Position numbers and translations under genes: made by a program | The notes under the pieces: model-generated | The model's input: only the letters and a program-made list of their open reading frames with translations | What the model was told of the DNA's origin: nothing | The model's database searches: none | Source of the DNA: Macrobrachium rosenbergii | Lineage: Eukaryota > Arthropoda > Malacostraca > Decapoda > Palaemonidae | Assembly: GCF_040412425.1 (NCBI RefSeq) | Contig: NC_089788.1 | Span: forward strand, 66,143,720-66,207,719 | DNA length: 64,000 nucleotides | Direction: 5' to 3' | Shown: positions 10,657-22,228 of the stretch, piece after piece | How positions within the stretch are numbered: position 1 is the stretch's first letter | Layout of the letters: every line of letters starts with the position of its first letter

Positions 10657-12179
10657 CTGCAAGATACAAAATGAATTAATTTAAATTAGTGGCAATGGCA
10701 AAATGAAAAACTTAAGTTGCTTTAATCTAAATTATAATCAAGTGCCACATCTATCATATTCATACTCTACAACAACATGAAGTGCCATAACAGGCTGATA
10801 TAAAGCTGAATTTCTTCATGCATCACTTTTGTTCAAGTAAAACAACAAAATTTTCAACCTTTAACAGATGCAAACCTAACATAACATACCAGATCAAACA
10901 TGTAAAAATCATACAGTGAATAGTCATTACATTAAACATGAAAAATTCCAGGAATTCTGGTGAAAAGTTCAGACAGAAGAAAGTGAAAAGATCTAAAACT
11001 CATCAGATGTCTAATTTGGAGAAATGGAAACTTAATAATCAATTAAACTAATTAAGTTTGGTATGGTCAGTTACCCTGAGACAGTGTGTGGTGGGTGGCA
11101 GAGTCAGAGTGGAACTGTATAATATAGTTAATTGTTCATTTATTTTATTTCTGTACACACTGTTTTATTTTTGTATGTTTTGTCGTATAAATACTTACAT
11201 CGAGTAACATGACAAATTTTTTAATTAATTTGTATTTTTCATAGCTAACAAACCAGTGGTCTTAAATTATGGATAATTCTTCTAGCACTAGAAGGAAACT
11301 AATAAAAAGAAAACATACAAGGAATTGGTGGCAACTAGGTAGGCTGATGGGCAGGTGGCAACTGTCACCTCCATCGCGTATGAATCAAGGAGGTAACGCC
11401 TCAGTTTCTTCCAACACAGGAAACTTGATTGAGGGGTGGCAAGAGGTGGGCTGTATAAGACTGCAGGTTTGTTAGCTAAGAAAAATACAAATTGATTAAA
11501 AAATCTGTCATTTGTTCATATGCAGAACAAACCTGGGTCTTAACTTATAGATAGACTCTTTTGGAGGGCGGAAAGAAAGTCTGGAACCGACTGGAGGTTC
11601 AGCACACCTGGTAACTCTTCCTGACTTAAAGAAACCTATGGAAGGAAACCAAAGCCTCTGGCATGATATATGTGATTATTTAACAGTCAGATTTCTACGC
11701 CTTCGTACAATGTAATGCAACAATGCAGAAGTAAGCTAAAGAACTATATGTGTAGATAACAAACCTTTGTAGCCACCAATAGTTTGCTATTAATACTCGC
11801 TCCCCTTGCTAGAGAGAGGAGGGACTTGCTTTGGAAAAGGAAAGAGGCCAGTTATCTCATTCATTCTTGTTTTCATACCATCATCTTCGGTAAGATACAA
11901 ACTGTCCCGCTATGGGCACTAGATGGGTTACACAACCTGTTGAGCAGCCACCACCGGATCCAAGGAAAAAGTGTCCAAGGACCTGTGGGCAACGTCCCAC
12001 GAATAGAAGGAAGTGAAGGTGGTCTGACGAAGCCCAGTGCCAGCCTTCAAAATCCTTTGAACAGACAAGTTCTTTTGAATGCCAATGAAGAGCCTAGCCC
12101 TCTAACATCATGTGCTCTTGCATGCACTGTGTTAGGGCTGGGGCATGAAGTCAAACTATAAGCTTGTCTGATAGTTTCA

Positions 12180-12780
12180 CGAAGCTAAAAGGAGATCATA
12201 TTCTTGGACACTTCTGAGATGACGAGTCCTTTTCAGATAGCAGTGTAGTGATCTGAGAGGGCAAAGGAGCAATTCATCCGGATCATTGTCAGCAAAGTCA
12301 TCAAGAGATGGAATGGAAAAGGATTCAAATCTGTCATCATGAGAAGAAGGTTTTGAGTCTTAGTCACAAATTCCGGGACAAATTCGAAGGCTATGGATGT
12401 CCAAACCCTCGTTATGTTTACCATGAAAGAATAAGCCATGGAGTTCAAATCGTTTCAAAGAAGCTAGGGCCAACATGAAAACCATCTTGAGAGTCGGGTT
12501 CCTGTCTGACACACGGCATGAAGGCTCAAAAGCAGCTTAGGTGAGGGTGCCCAATACTACCAAAGTTAGGTCCCAACTGGGTGGTCTAAGTTCTTTTGGA
12601 GGACAAGACTGCTCAAAGCTCTTGAAAAGCACTGACATTTCCCATGAGGAAGACAGATCGACATTCCTCACATGCAGAACTGCACTCAAGGCAGCACTGT
12701 AGCCCTTAATGGAAGACACGGAAAGTTGCTTCTCTCTGCATAAAATGATGAAGTCTGAGAGACCCTGTTGACAACACCAA
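12180..12780 (-). pseudogene. DIRS-like tyrosine recombinase remnant (element B)
   Basis: The minus strand at 12537-12760 reads IKGYSAALSAVLHVRN and then DLSSSWEM, the recombinase N-domain/core linker seen as IKGYRSMLASVFRHRN in the better-preserved DIRS at 38 kb. Downstream the frame is broken repeatedly and the catalytic HxxR and Tyr cannot be read. The copy is non-functional. Confidence 0.65.
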
Positions 12781-14032
12781 CCACAGTAAACGGTTCACTT
12801 GCCCTGGCACACGGCTAAGGAAGATCTGAGATAGCCAGACATCTCCGATGCTGCTCTGCAAGAAAAGACTCGCTTGGAGGAGATACTGGATAGGCTCCAG
12901 CCATGAAATGATAGGGACCCTACTGAGCAGTGATATCTCTGGAAGTGGGGTTGACACAGACGGTTGTGCCACGGAGGAATCTCTCTCGGAGCTTCTGACA
13001 GTGGGGAGGGGGTCATTCTGAGATTCTGAGAGGCCATTACCCTGTTCAGAACCTGACAGATTAGGCCAATAGAGGGAAGGCATAAACCTCCAAACTGTCC
13101 CAGAGATGTTAAAGGGCGTCCTCAGCCACTGCAAAGGGGATCTGGGACCACAGAACAGAAGACCTCTTGTTTCTTGTTGAACCTTGCTGCAAACAAGTCT
13201 ATCGAGGGCCTTCCCCAAAGATGAAAGAGCCTGTTTGCTATGTCCTGGTGCAGACACCACTCTATCCCTATGACCTGACTTTGACGACTCAGATTGTCCG
13301 CCACTACATTCCTCCCGCCTGGGATATACCTGGCAGAGGCGCCCACTGAATGATCTAGCACCCACTGATGAATGAGCACTGTCAGGGAGTGTAGTTGACA
13401 TAACACCAGCCCCCTTTTGTTTACATAGGCCACCACCGTGGTGTTGTCCGACATGAGTACCATGGAGTGTTCCATCAACCCCTCTTGAAATTCTTGAAGA
13501 GCTAGGAAGGCAGCTTTGAGTTCCAGAACGATGTGAAACTGCTGCTCTTGCGGAGTCAAACCCCGAATGTTACAAGACCTTCCACGTATGCTCCTCAACC
13601 CTTGTATGAGGCATCTGGGAACAGATGGATCTCTGGAGGAAGAGAATGTCGTCCAACCACAATGACATGTCCTCTCTTACTTCTCATGACAATGGAACTT
13701 GAAAATGAGGAGGATCCCTTAATGGGGACCAAAACTCTTTCAGCCTCCACTGCAGGGACTGAAGATGCAGACAGCCCATGAGGGACCAACTTCTCTAGTG
13801 AGGTTAACAGACCCAGAATCACTTGCCACTGATGAGCTGGTTGAAACTGCTCCAAAAGGAAGGATCGAGCCATAACTTTGAATTTCTCCATTCTCTGGTC
13901 TGATGGGAAAACCCTCGACAAGTCCGTGTCTATGACCATGCATGGGTAAAAAATCCTCTGACTGGGGAGGAGATGTGACTTCGCCAAATTGACCATGATG
14001 CCTAAGTCGTGACAAAATTGAAGATGACCCCT
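12780..14032 (-). pseudogene. DIRS-like RT thumb-RNase H-methyltransferase remnant (element B)
   Basis: Minus-strand frames carry the RNase H sequence VLMSDNTTVVAYVNKRG (Asp of the DNTT box) and SARYIPGGRNVVADNLSR. These are followed directly by the DIRS methyltransferase start WGRPSIDLFAARFNK and VFCSVVPDP. Upstream, at 13740-14015, is an RT thumb stretch (MVNLAKSHLLPSQR, then LGLLTSLEKLVPHG). RT palm motifs are absent because the element is truncated. Several frameshifts are present. Confidence 0.7.
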
Positions 14033-14289
14033 ATCTTGGGTTAACTTTTAACTTCTTATGGAATTTCCAATTTTTAAGTGCTAGGAAGGAACTACAGCAG
14101 ATGAGATTCCAGCCGACACTTCACATACTAAATACTATTTTGGAGGATAGGAAAACAAAATTTGATAACTGAGAATTGAAAATCATAGCTAAGGTACCAA
14201 GGAAAAGTAACATGACTGAATATGTTAACTATTGAGGCACTGCAGTTGTACTGGTTGTAATGACAATATTCAACAGAATATGCTTATTC

Positions 14290-15560
14290 TCATTAGGCTT
14301 GAGAAAGAAATTGCTAAACTACTTGAAGGTCAAGAGGCTGGTTTTAGAACATGCAATTGTTGTACAGATTAAAAATTATTTTAAGACATATTGTGCAGCC
14401 ATACACTGAATTTAAAAATCTCCTGGTGGTTTTTGTTGATTACAAGGAGGCATCTGAGCAGCATCCACACACCATCATACAGTAATACTATGAAAGACCT
14501 TGCATCACTATGGCACTGCCATTTAATATGTAAGGCTAACATGATGGAAACTATCCATGAATGAAGTAGCTACAAAGTTAATGTTGATGGGGTCTTGTCA
14601 TTGGAAATTGTTGTAAATACTGGAGTCTTGATATGGAAGATGTTTTGACTGGAGCAATGATAGAAACTTGACAGGTTTAGAATATACAGATGATGCTGTT
14701 TTAATCATATATCTCAACATGGGACTGAAAATAAATCTACGAAAAACAGAAGTACTGAGGACAGAGTATGCAAAAAGGGGTGAAATAGCATTAGATTGGG
14801 AAAGAACTAAAGTGACTGAATCTCTGAAATATTGAGAAACAATGATATCCAGTGCAGGTTCTTGAGTTTAAATTTAGGGAAGAATGAAAAGGGTTAAATC
14901 AAACAATTGGCAGGCTGAGTAATCTCTGGAAATCTAATAGACTCAAATTGCACACAAATGTAAGGTTTACACAAGTATAGTATGATTTGTATTGCTATAT
15001 GGACATAAATCATTGTAAGACAATGAAAGTCTATTGTAAGATTTTGTCAAACTGAGAACAAAGCTCTATGAATATTAGGAGTTAGATGGCAGATAAATCA
15101 GAAATGATACCATAAGCACTATTACAGAAGCTTCATATGTAGATGAGATAATGATTAAAAAAGAGATGGAATGGCTTGGTCATGTCCGTTGTGCAACCCT
15201 TAGAACAGTACATGATAATGTAAGCTTTAATGACTGATTTCAGCTCATGCTAAAGAACAGTCCTAAAAAAAAAAGGCAACGGTTTGTATTCCTGTAGGAA
15301 CACATACTGCTTTACATTTGGTATGCTCAGATGGATGCGTGGAGTGATGAAAAGGGATAAGATAAAAATCACTTGAGAGTCAGAGAAAGCCCGGAAGTCA
15401 AGATTAAGATGGTTTGTACTCATGAAGAAAAAAGATGATAAGCACCATTCTGCACAAGAGATCAGGGAAATGGAAGAGATAGGGACACTAAAGGAGAGGA
15501 TGGCCTAAGAAAAGATGGAGAAACTGCATTCAAGAAGATGAGACAAATGGACAGACAAAA
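14290..15560 (+). pseudogene. RTE-type non-LTR retrotransposon RT remnant
   Basis: Plus-strand fragments in changing frames give, in order: VVFVDYKEASEQ (RT box A region), a YTDDAV-type catalytic box near 14685, MGLKINLRKTEVLRTE, an IGRLSNLWKSNRLKLHT segment and EMEWLGHV. The copy ends with a degraded KKRW...CIQED-like tail near 15500-15540. This order is that of RTE-like endonuclease-RT proteins C-terminal to the fingers. Stops and indels are dense, so this is an old, dead copy. No endonuclease domain is visible. Confidence 0.7.
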
Positions 15561-15752
15561 GGAAGACTTAAGATACAAACATCTGGAAAAAAGGCTCATT
15601 AAAAACGGAGACCCCAACAAGGAATTTAGCCAAAAAGACAAAGATGTGGTCTGTGTAGGAACTCTAGGAAAATTCCATAAATTACAAGTAAAAACACTAA
15701 ATACACATGTTTACACAATAAGCAATGAGACAATGCAACCAATTATCCTTAC

Positions 15753-15891
15753 CCATGGAGTTGATCTTCTTGCAAAGCTTACACTTGATAAGCAGATTAC
15801 AAACACCTCGAGAACCCGGCATCTCTACCTGTTCATCAGCAGACACATACTGCCATTTATCAGCTTCTTCATTACAACTGGTGCATTTTAT
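15753..15891 (-). CDS. CZIB: CZIB, internal coding exon with both CXXC motifs (exon 3)
   Basis: A 139-nt minus-strand exon with acceptor ttctccacag (ending at 15892) and donor gtaagg (15752-15747). It codes 46 residues starting IKCTSCNEEADKWQY and ending with a CKLCKKINSM stretch, plus one base of the next codon. The two CXXC pairs (CTSC, CKLC) are the zinc ligands that define the family; the human equivalents are CGNC and CKLC. The open frame continues past the donor on genomic DNA, but homology stops exactly at the splice site. Confidence 0.92.
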
Positions 15892-15989
15892 CTGTGGAGA
15901 ATCATAATAAGTATCATACTTCTTCTCATCACCAAAAGAGAACATTCTATTTTAACGCAACACACTGTACCTTTTAATAAAAAATACTG

Positions 15990-17400
15990 AACCAACTTCC
16001 TTTGAAAAGAGTATGACAAAATAAAACTCAAATCATCTCTTTGTAATAGGGCATCAGTTTTCCCTATATATACATTATTATAAATATTTGCTGTTCCAGT
16101 CTCTCCAGACTGTTAACTTAGTGCCCAGTTTCCTTTGAAGCTGGGGCAGCCAAAATGGGGGGTAGACTAGGGGTCTCTCAACCCCCTTAGCAGTACGGTG
16201 TAGGAGGAGTTTGTGAGTCAGATGCGAGATTAAGGAACAGGTTGATTGTCATGGGAGTGAGTAGGCATGCTAGATTGCTCTTTAAATATTCTGATCCCAT
16301 GATCTGTTTTCCTGTGAATCTTTCTTGTTGGTGTTGATTGCTTTTCCAAACCCCTGGGATGTCACTCCGGCTTACAAAGTCAAGGGAGAACCAAGACACC
16401 CAAGTCCGCTCTCACTCCTCTGCCAGCCTTCGAGACAGAAAGCTGTCTTCTCGCACCTGCTCTTCCGTGCAGTGCTCTTTGCCTGCTGGTCGACCACGTG
16501 TTCATAATTGCTAAGGACAGGCAGAATGGATCAACCTCATTGCAACCAAGCTCACTGCACAGATGTTACTGGTAGGTCTCAATTTAGCAACCAACAGCAG
16601 TGTCTGTTTCTTTCACTAGAATCTCTCATTTTTCCTTGTTTCAAATTTCCATTCTCCCAAGTACAAAACCCCTTTGTGTGCAAACCTAACATGTACATTT
16701 TCCCTCATGACTTAAGTCCAGTACTGAATTAATTTTGCTCAGTGATATAGTTTACAGCATTCCTCGTGTTAAATTCGTGCTAATTAAATCTAGAGTAATA
16801 CATCATTCCATGGTGATCAAGTATTGAAAGTGAGAGAATCTTTTCTGTACATGAATGCTTATCTGGGAATCTTATCCAGAGACTGGTTATCTTGCCCCTT
16901 GTGTTCTGCAACCTGCAACCTTGTGACCAATTGCCTTAGAAGATTTCAACTTAGCCTTGCCACCGGCAAGATATCCTCTGAAAATGATAGTCATCGTAAC
17001 TAGAGAGCCATGTGCGACGACTCTGTCACGCTTTATCATTGCATAATCATCATTTCATTGTGGAAATCGGTTACTCAATTGTTGTTATAACTCTTGTTGC
17101 CCTCTTTGTTGGGCTGTATCCTAGCCAGATTTATTCTATTTCATTTGCAAATATAATTGCTGTGGCACATTGATTGTGCAATTAACTGCTGGATTGCAAG
17201 CCAGCCAAGATTAATTCGATTTGTTGGAAGTGTGTAGAATAAAGTGATCTAAAGTAATCACTGGTTTCCTGGTGACCTTCCCTTTTCTTTTGCTTTAAAT
17301 GTAATTACAAGGTAAGTTTTTTCATTCACTGCATTTCTGCTAATGTACTGGGGACTGGGTGTGGCCCCTAGGGCAAACTTCAGTTAAAATTCAATCTCTA
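15990..17400. other. Intron sequence, no gene seen; possible solo-LTR-like segment
   Basis: No coding frame of note. The 16500-17290 stretch ends with an AATAAA (17240) and 'gtgatctaaagtaatcactgg', which could be the R/U5 part of a solo LTR. I could not define both ends or a target-site duplication. Confidence 0.25.
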
Positions 17401-17408
17401 AGCTTCCC

Positions 17409-17616
17409 AAAAAAAGTATATCTTAGTTTAACCAGACCACTGAGCTGATTAACAGCTCTCTTAGGGCTGGCCCGAAGGATTAGACTTATTTTACGTGGGT
17501 AATGAATTTCTATCACCAGAAATATATTCCTCTAATTCTTCATTAGCTGGCCAGAGACTCGAACTCGGGCCTAGCGAGTGCTAGGCGACAACTCTACCGA
17601 CTCGTCCAATGAGGAA
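17409..17616 (-). mobile_element. tRNA-derived SINE with internal deletion (copy 2)
   Basis: Same family as the copy at 4975-5254. The tRNA-like head on the minus strand has an A-box-like 'gagtcggtagagttg' and a B-box-like 'cgagttcgagtctctgg'. About 75 bp of the body, the segment with 'gttcggattccacaat' in copy 1, is missing. It ends in 'ggttaaactaagatatact'. It lies in the CZIB intron between exons 2 and 3. Confidence 0.75.
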
Positions 17617-17771
17617 CTTCTAAACCCTGCCCAGCACATAATAACATATATATTGTCATATCAAAATAATAAAAACTCAGTAACACATTTTACACTTAAA
17701 TGCTTTGACTGAATACCAGCATCATTCAAATCCCATACTATACTGTATTTAAATATCACTGAATACAATAA

Positions 17772-17773
<2 letters not shown>

Positions 17774-17812
<39 letters not shown>
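17774..17812. repeat. (AAT)n microsatellite
   Basis: About 13 uninterrupted AAT units directly upstream of the non-LTR element. Confidence 0.95.
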
Positions 17813-17815
<3 letters not shown>

Positions 17816-17817
17816 TG

Positions 17818-17915
17818 GGCACCGTGGCAGAGTGGTTTAGCTCATCGATGGACTGGTTAAGCAACATTGGGGATGGTCAGTCGTTGGATGGGTGACTGCT
17901 CTCCTCGGCGTTGAT
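17818..17915 (+). promoter_or_regulatory. Pol III-like head (tRNA-Ser/5S-like) of the LINE
   Basis: The sequence 'cgtggcagagtggtttag...gatggact' resembles the 5' half of tRNA-Ser with its A box. The following 'gttaagcaacattgggg' and 'cagtcgttggatgggtgac' resemble the 5S rRNA A-box and C-box regions. This could be an internal promoter captured at the LINE 5' end, or a damaged RNA-gene target into which the element inserted. It is far too diverged to be a working tRNA or 5S gene. Confidence 0.5.
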
Positions 17916-18026
17916 TCCTTGGGAAAGGATCCTTACCACAATTTCCTCAGTCTACTCAGCTGTAAATGAGTACCTATTCCCAGATGGGGTAGGGTCCAGC
18001 TATGGATTAAATAGCAAAACTCAGCA

Positions 18027-19493
18027 ATGACGGAAAGAAATGAAAGATTAAACGACAACGACGTAAATGGAACCTCTGGCAACAGAGGAACTTTGTCCTG
18101 CAGCCAGGTATATAGCCCAGTTGAAGGGGAGGACAGGTACTTGGAGGTCGTCATCCAGCAACTGACCACCACAATGACAGTAACCAGCGACCAGAGACTG
18201 GAGCTACAGAGGCAAATCAGAAGAAGAAATGGACAAGACAAGAAAATAAGGAAACATGGAGATGCTACATCAGAAGCAACCCGACAGAAAGAGAATACAG
18301 AAGAAGATCGGTCAATATTTGGAATGAGAGAAATAATACCCCTCAAAAAGAACAGAAGCTGGCAGACCATTTAAGGAACATAGAGAAAAAGAACTGGCTC
18401 TCCACAACAGAAAGAGAGGAACTAGAAATAGAAATAACACCAAGCAACGAAGGACCAGAAGACGAACTAAGAGATGATGCCAAAGAAGACGACAGGAATG
18501 ACGACCTACCAAACAATGGCACACAAGGAAACACCATAGATGTAACAGAGAGGTCGGAATGGATGGAAAAGATCAGACAATGGATGAACCCAGATACAGA
18601 AAGAACAAAGATCCCTGCCCACATAACCCTACAACACAAAGAAACTAAGGGAGAAAATAAGTGAAATTAATGAAATAATGAGATTAATACACACCACCAG
18701 TATCACAGAAACAAATAACTTGGCATATGCAGCAGCACGACTAGTAGTTGAACTCATGGGGATACAAACACCAACCCATGAAAGCCTACAACATAATGAA
18801 ACTAAGGGAGAAAACAAGTGGAGTTAATGAAATAATGAGAATAATACACACCACCAGTATCATAAACAAATAACTTGGCATATGCAGGAGCAATACTGTA
18901 GCTGAACTCATGGGGATACAAACACCAACACCATCATCACAACCAATCCAACAGAAACAAAAACAGCAACTGCCTTGGAAAAGTCACCTGGAAAAACAGA
19001 TCATGGCAATGAGATCTGACTTGAGTAAACTGAAAGAGATAGCAGAAATGAGGCTAAGAAGCAAGAAAACAAAGATTCACCGAGATCACGAAATACACAG
19101 TCAGACACCAACTAAAGAAAATGCCCAACTGGGAAGCCACAGGTCCTGATGAAGTCCATGGATACTGGCTCAAAAACTTACTTCAAGGCCCTACACCTAC
19201 GAATAGCAGAACAACTCCAGCACTGTATCTCATACCTTCATGCACCCAAATGGATGACCACAGAGAGAACATCCTTAGTGCAGACAGACAAGAAGAAGGT
19301 AAATATAGCAAGCACCTACAGGCCTATCACCTGCCTATTAATAATGTGGAATTTACAAAAAGGTATCATCAGTGAAAGCTATACAACTACCTACGGGATA
19401 CAAACACCATCCACTGTCAACAGAAAGGCTGCAGAAGGAAGTGTAGGGGCACAAAAGCCCTCCACTGGAGCCCTTGCAAGAAACACCTGCTAG
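18027..19493 (+). pseudogene. LINE N-terminal region and RT fingers, broken
   Basis: Open pieces at 18027-18374, 18910-19149 and 19121-19493 lie in different frames. The first is a charged, Q/R/E-rich stretch. The second carries the conserved PWKSHLEKQ and SDLSKLKE words. The third carries GPDEVHGYWLKN and then the NIASTYRPITCL-type fingers motif. The frame ends inside the fingers at a deletion junction, where CQQKGCRRKCRGTK-like sequence runs straight into a C-terminal segment. The copy cannot code for an active RT. Confidence 0.65.
18630..18932 (+). repeat. Internal tandem duplication of about 150 bp in the LINE
   Basis: The block from 'gaaactaagggagaaaa' to 'ctcatggggatacaaacaccaac' occurs at 18640-18775 and again at 18798-18931 with small differences. 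Both copies encode the same conserved IMRLIHTTSI-like stretch. The duplication is specific to this copy and adds to its inactivation. Confidence 0.8.
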
Positions 19494-19914
19494 CTTGCAG
19501 TAATAAGTGGTGGGAACACCAACCTGAGGGAGTGATAGAAAACAATCTGGCACAGATCCTCTAGGACTACAGTATCAGAACAGATAGTGTGATATGTGCC
19601 AACAGACCAGACGTGACGTCGACTGACAAAATCAAGAAAGTATCACTCACTGATGTCGCAATACCATGAGACACCAGAGCAGATGAGAAAGAAAGAGAAA
19701 AAACTGGTAATTATCAAGACCTGAAAATAGAAATAAGAAGGATATGGGATGTGCCAGTGGAAATTGTACCCATAATCATAGGAACACTAGACATGATCCC
19801 AAGATCCCTGGAAAGGAATCTGGAAAAACTAGATGCCAAAGTAGCTCCAGGATTCATGCAGAGGAGTGTGCTACTAGAAACAGTGCACATAGTGAGAAAA
19901 GTGATGGACTCCTA
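19494..19914 (+). pseudogene. LINE C-terminal domain remnant
   Basis: Reads NKWWEHQPEGV, then a stop, then YSIRTDSVICANRPDV, DVAIP, stop, DTRADEKEREKTGNYQDLKI, RRIWDVPVEIVPIIIG and MIPRSLERNLEKL. It ends LLETVHIVRKVMDS and a stop near 19914. This is the conserved tail of the NeSL/R2-like group. Two in-frame stops show decay. The sequence downstream to 19995 is a short 3' UTR with an A-rich end. Confidence 0.7.
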
Positions 19915-20189
19915 AGGAGGCAGGATGCAACCCGGAATGCCACACTATAAAAACCACCCCATCAAATAGGAAGACTGTGATAGAAAAAAAAAAAATATTT
20001 GATAAGGTTTTTCTATTTTCCACCTTTAGCTGCAAGATACTTAGAGACAGCTCAACAGTAAGGCACTATAACTTCTAAGAGGACAGTTTTGGAATCATCA
20101 TCTGCCTGTTCAACACCTCCACAACCATGCCTTTTCTTTCAAAGGATGGTCCTTTGGCTAAATTGTTTTTCACAAAGCAATGAAGCTTA

Positions 20190-20700
20190 AACCTTGCAAA
20201 GGAGGCTTATAGATTGTTCATCTTGTCCAAGGATGGCCTGTAGGTAGCTGCAATATACAAGTAAACACATTCTGTCCTTGAGCCAAAACTTCACAATTTG
20301 ATAATTTATCCAATAACAACCAGTGGAGTGTTCTTGGTTAATTAGTTGCCCTTGTTCTCCCCAAAAACCAGGGGAAGACCACCATCCAAGCACTTCTCAG
20401 AAAACTAGGGGTGGGGGGAATCCTTACTGGCTAGTCCCCTTCATGCTCCCCTGAAACCCCAGAAGAGCGTACTTGACTAGACAGATGTACTCATGCTCCC
20501 CTGAAACACCAGTGGACACATCTTGGCAGAATAATCACCCTCATGTTTGCAAAAACTTCATAAGAGGGTTCTTGGCAGGACAGCTAAAAACCCCATTTCC
20601 CTGAAAGCTAAGTCAGAGGAGGGCTCTTGGCCACTAAGTTGCCCTCATATTCCACCAATGAACCAAAGGATTCAATCAGGCACCCTCATATCATGACATC
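20190..20700. repeat. Degenerate minisatellite, unit about 50-70 bp
   Basis: Imperfect units are built on 'ccctcatgctcccctgaaa', 'ccagaagag' and 'cttggctagac/cttggcagga'. They recur at about 20440, 20490, 20540, 20590 and 20650, with weaker copies from 20330. No coding frame is present. Confidence 0.6.
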
Positions 20701-21079
20701 CTCTGACCCTAAGCAATCTTTGTGCTCAAGTACAAACCTTGAATGTTTTAACCTTTACAGAATTATGGTATGAATAGTGTGCGGTAGACAGACCAATTAT
20801 CACCGACATGGTGATTACTAGAGGATTGCAAATAATCTTTGTTGAGGGGGGGGGGGGAAGGTCAGTAAAAAAGCAACACTGTGTAACAATGGTTTACCAA
20901 ACTTTAGGCTATTTAATAAAATCTTATGATTACCTCAAAACTTTGTTACTTCCGAGATATTTCTCCAATCTGGGAACTAAAACTGCACTAACAAGTTACT
21001 TGAAGGAAGACCTGTAAGATAAATAGTTACCATGAACCTAACATTTACCTATACACACATACAAGAAAAAAAATCTTAC

Positions 21080-21163
21080 CTTAATACAATATTGAAAGTC
21101 ATCTCCTGGTGCCTCTAAAGCAGTAATATTTTCCAGCTGAGCCCGAATAGCAACTTTGAATAC
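21080..21163 (-). CDS. CZIB: CZIB, first recognisable coding exon (exon 2)
   Basis: An 84-nt minus-strand exon of 28 codons in phase 0, with acceptor ttttctag (ending at 21164) and donor gtaaga (21079-21074). It reads VFKVAIRAQLENITAL and then a GDDFQYCIK stretch. These match human CZIB LKATLENITNL and GEDFRWYLK, directly before the first CXXC. Compared with the human N-terminus only one to four residues are missing, so a tiny upstream exon carrying the ATG must lie at higher coordinates. I could not place it. The coding total is about 155 residues plus the start, against 160 in human. Confidence 0.9.
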
Positions 21164-22228
21164 CTAGAAAATAAGAATCAGGAACACTACTTATACAAAA
21201 GAATAATACAGTGTAAAACATGGCTACTACATAAAGCAAACAGTAAGACAACTTTTTATTTCACAGTGTATAACAAATTGTATAAGATGCTTCTATTTCA
21301 TAAACTAAAACATAATAGCTACCAATTATTTTAAAAATTTAATTTTTCTGCAGACTAATGAAATATCAAATTCAATACAAAGAAAAATGAAATGTTTTTG
21401 AACAAAATTTATTTCATTACAAACTCATCAGTTTACATGAGTCTATCTGTGCAGTCAGCACTCCAAGCAATGCACCATATGAGAGAGAAAAAAAAAAAAG
21501 AGCAATCTCTCATTACCAACACATCAGGAACCTAAGCACTAACAATAATTGTCGGTCATTCCACAGGGTTGTCTAGATTTTCCACAAGACTAGAGGGAAT
21601 GGAATGAGGGCCATCTTTGTAAAGTGATGGATTTATACCAAAAGCATAAATACTACAAATTTTTTAAGTAATTTGTATTTTTCCAAACATACAAACCTGA
21701 GAGTCTTTACATAGGGATTATGCTTGCAAAGATGAGCTGGAACAGCCATTAACTTTCAAGCAAGGTCGTTAGCTACCGATGGTAGGGGGAAGCCCCGACC
21801 ACTCGTCAGTCTGCACTCCACTTTGCCTTTCAGCCCAGGTATCAGAATGAGGGGTGGCTGAGGTGGGCCATGAATGTACAGATCTTCAGGTCTGTTTGTT
21901 AGGAAAAATACAAGTTACTTTAAAAATCTGCAGTTTGTTCCTACACAAATAAAAACCTTCGGGCTTTACATAGATTTACCCTTTGGAGGGTGGATTCTGG
22001 GTAAATCTTGAACCTACTGGATGTTCAACTGTCGGACTTCTGGACCCTTTGAATTAATGAGTTTGTGTCATTATTTAAAAAAGGTGTCGGAGACAATAAA
22101 AGGACAGTAAAAGCAATAGGTTTGTTTTATTGTCAGCCCCTCTCTCCCCTTGCTAGAGAGAGGGAGAGGACTTGGATCTAATAATCTATTCCAGATTATA
22201 GATGGGGTACTCAGTTATGTATGCTCAC

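Larger units (their letters stand above)
11215..14035 (-). mobile_element. Old DIRS-like element 'B', truncated in RT
   Basis: The left end shows DIRS-type inverted repetition: 'aatttgtatttttcatagctaacaaacc' at 11227-11254 recurs inverted at about 11465-11499 ('ggtttgttagctaagaaaaatacaaatt'). It is immediately followed by a second terminus-like block ending 'acaaacctgggtcttaa'. From 12180 to 14035 there follow tyrosine recombinase, methyltransferase, RNase H and RT-thumb remains in DIRS order on the minus strand. The element breaks off near 14035, just after the RT catalytic region, so the gag and right terminus are missing. It lies in a CZIB intron, sense to the gene. Confidence 0.75.
17818..19995 (+). 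mobile_element. NeSL/R2-like non-LTR retrotransposon, internally deleted
   Basis: A plus-strand element starting with a Pol III-like head at 17818 and ending at an A-run at 19985-19995. The coding parts run in the order of this LINE group: an N-terminal region with the LPWKSHLEKQIMAMRSDL motif at about 18970, then RT fingers (GPDEVHGYWLKN and the PITCLLIMWNL region), then the C-terminal conserved block (ICANRPDV, DVAIP, MIPRSLERNLEKL). The whole RT palm between about 19450 and 19500 is missing. Clade assignment comes from remembered family motifs and is tentative. Confidence 0.7.

Noticed and set aside
16500..17290. Solo LTR
   Set aside because: The AATAAA and end-like words are suggestive, but I could not find TG...CA ends or a target duplication.
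17818..17915. Functional tRNA-Ser or 5S rRNA gene
   Set aside because: Only box-like stretches match; the cloverleaf cannot be completed and the 5S ends are absent.
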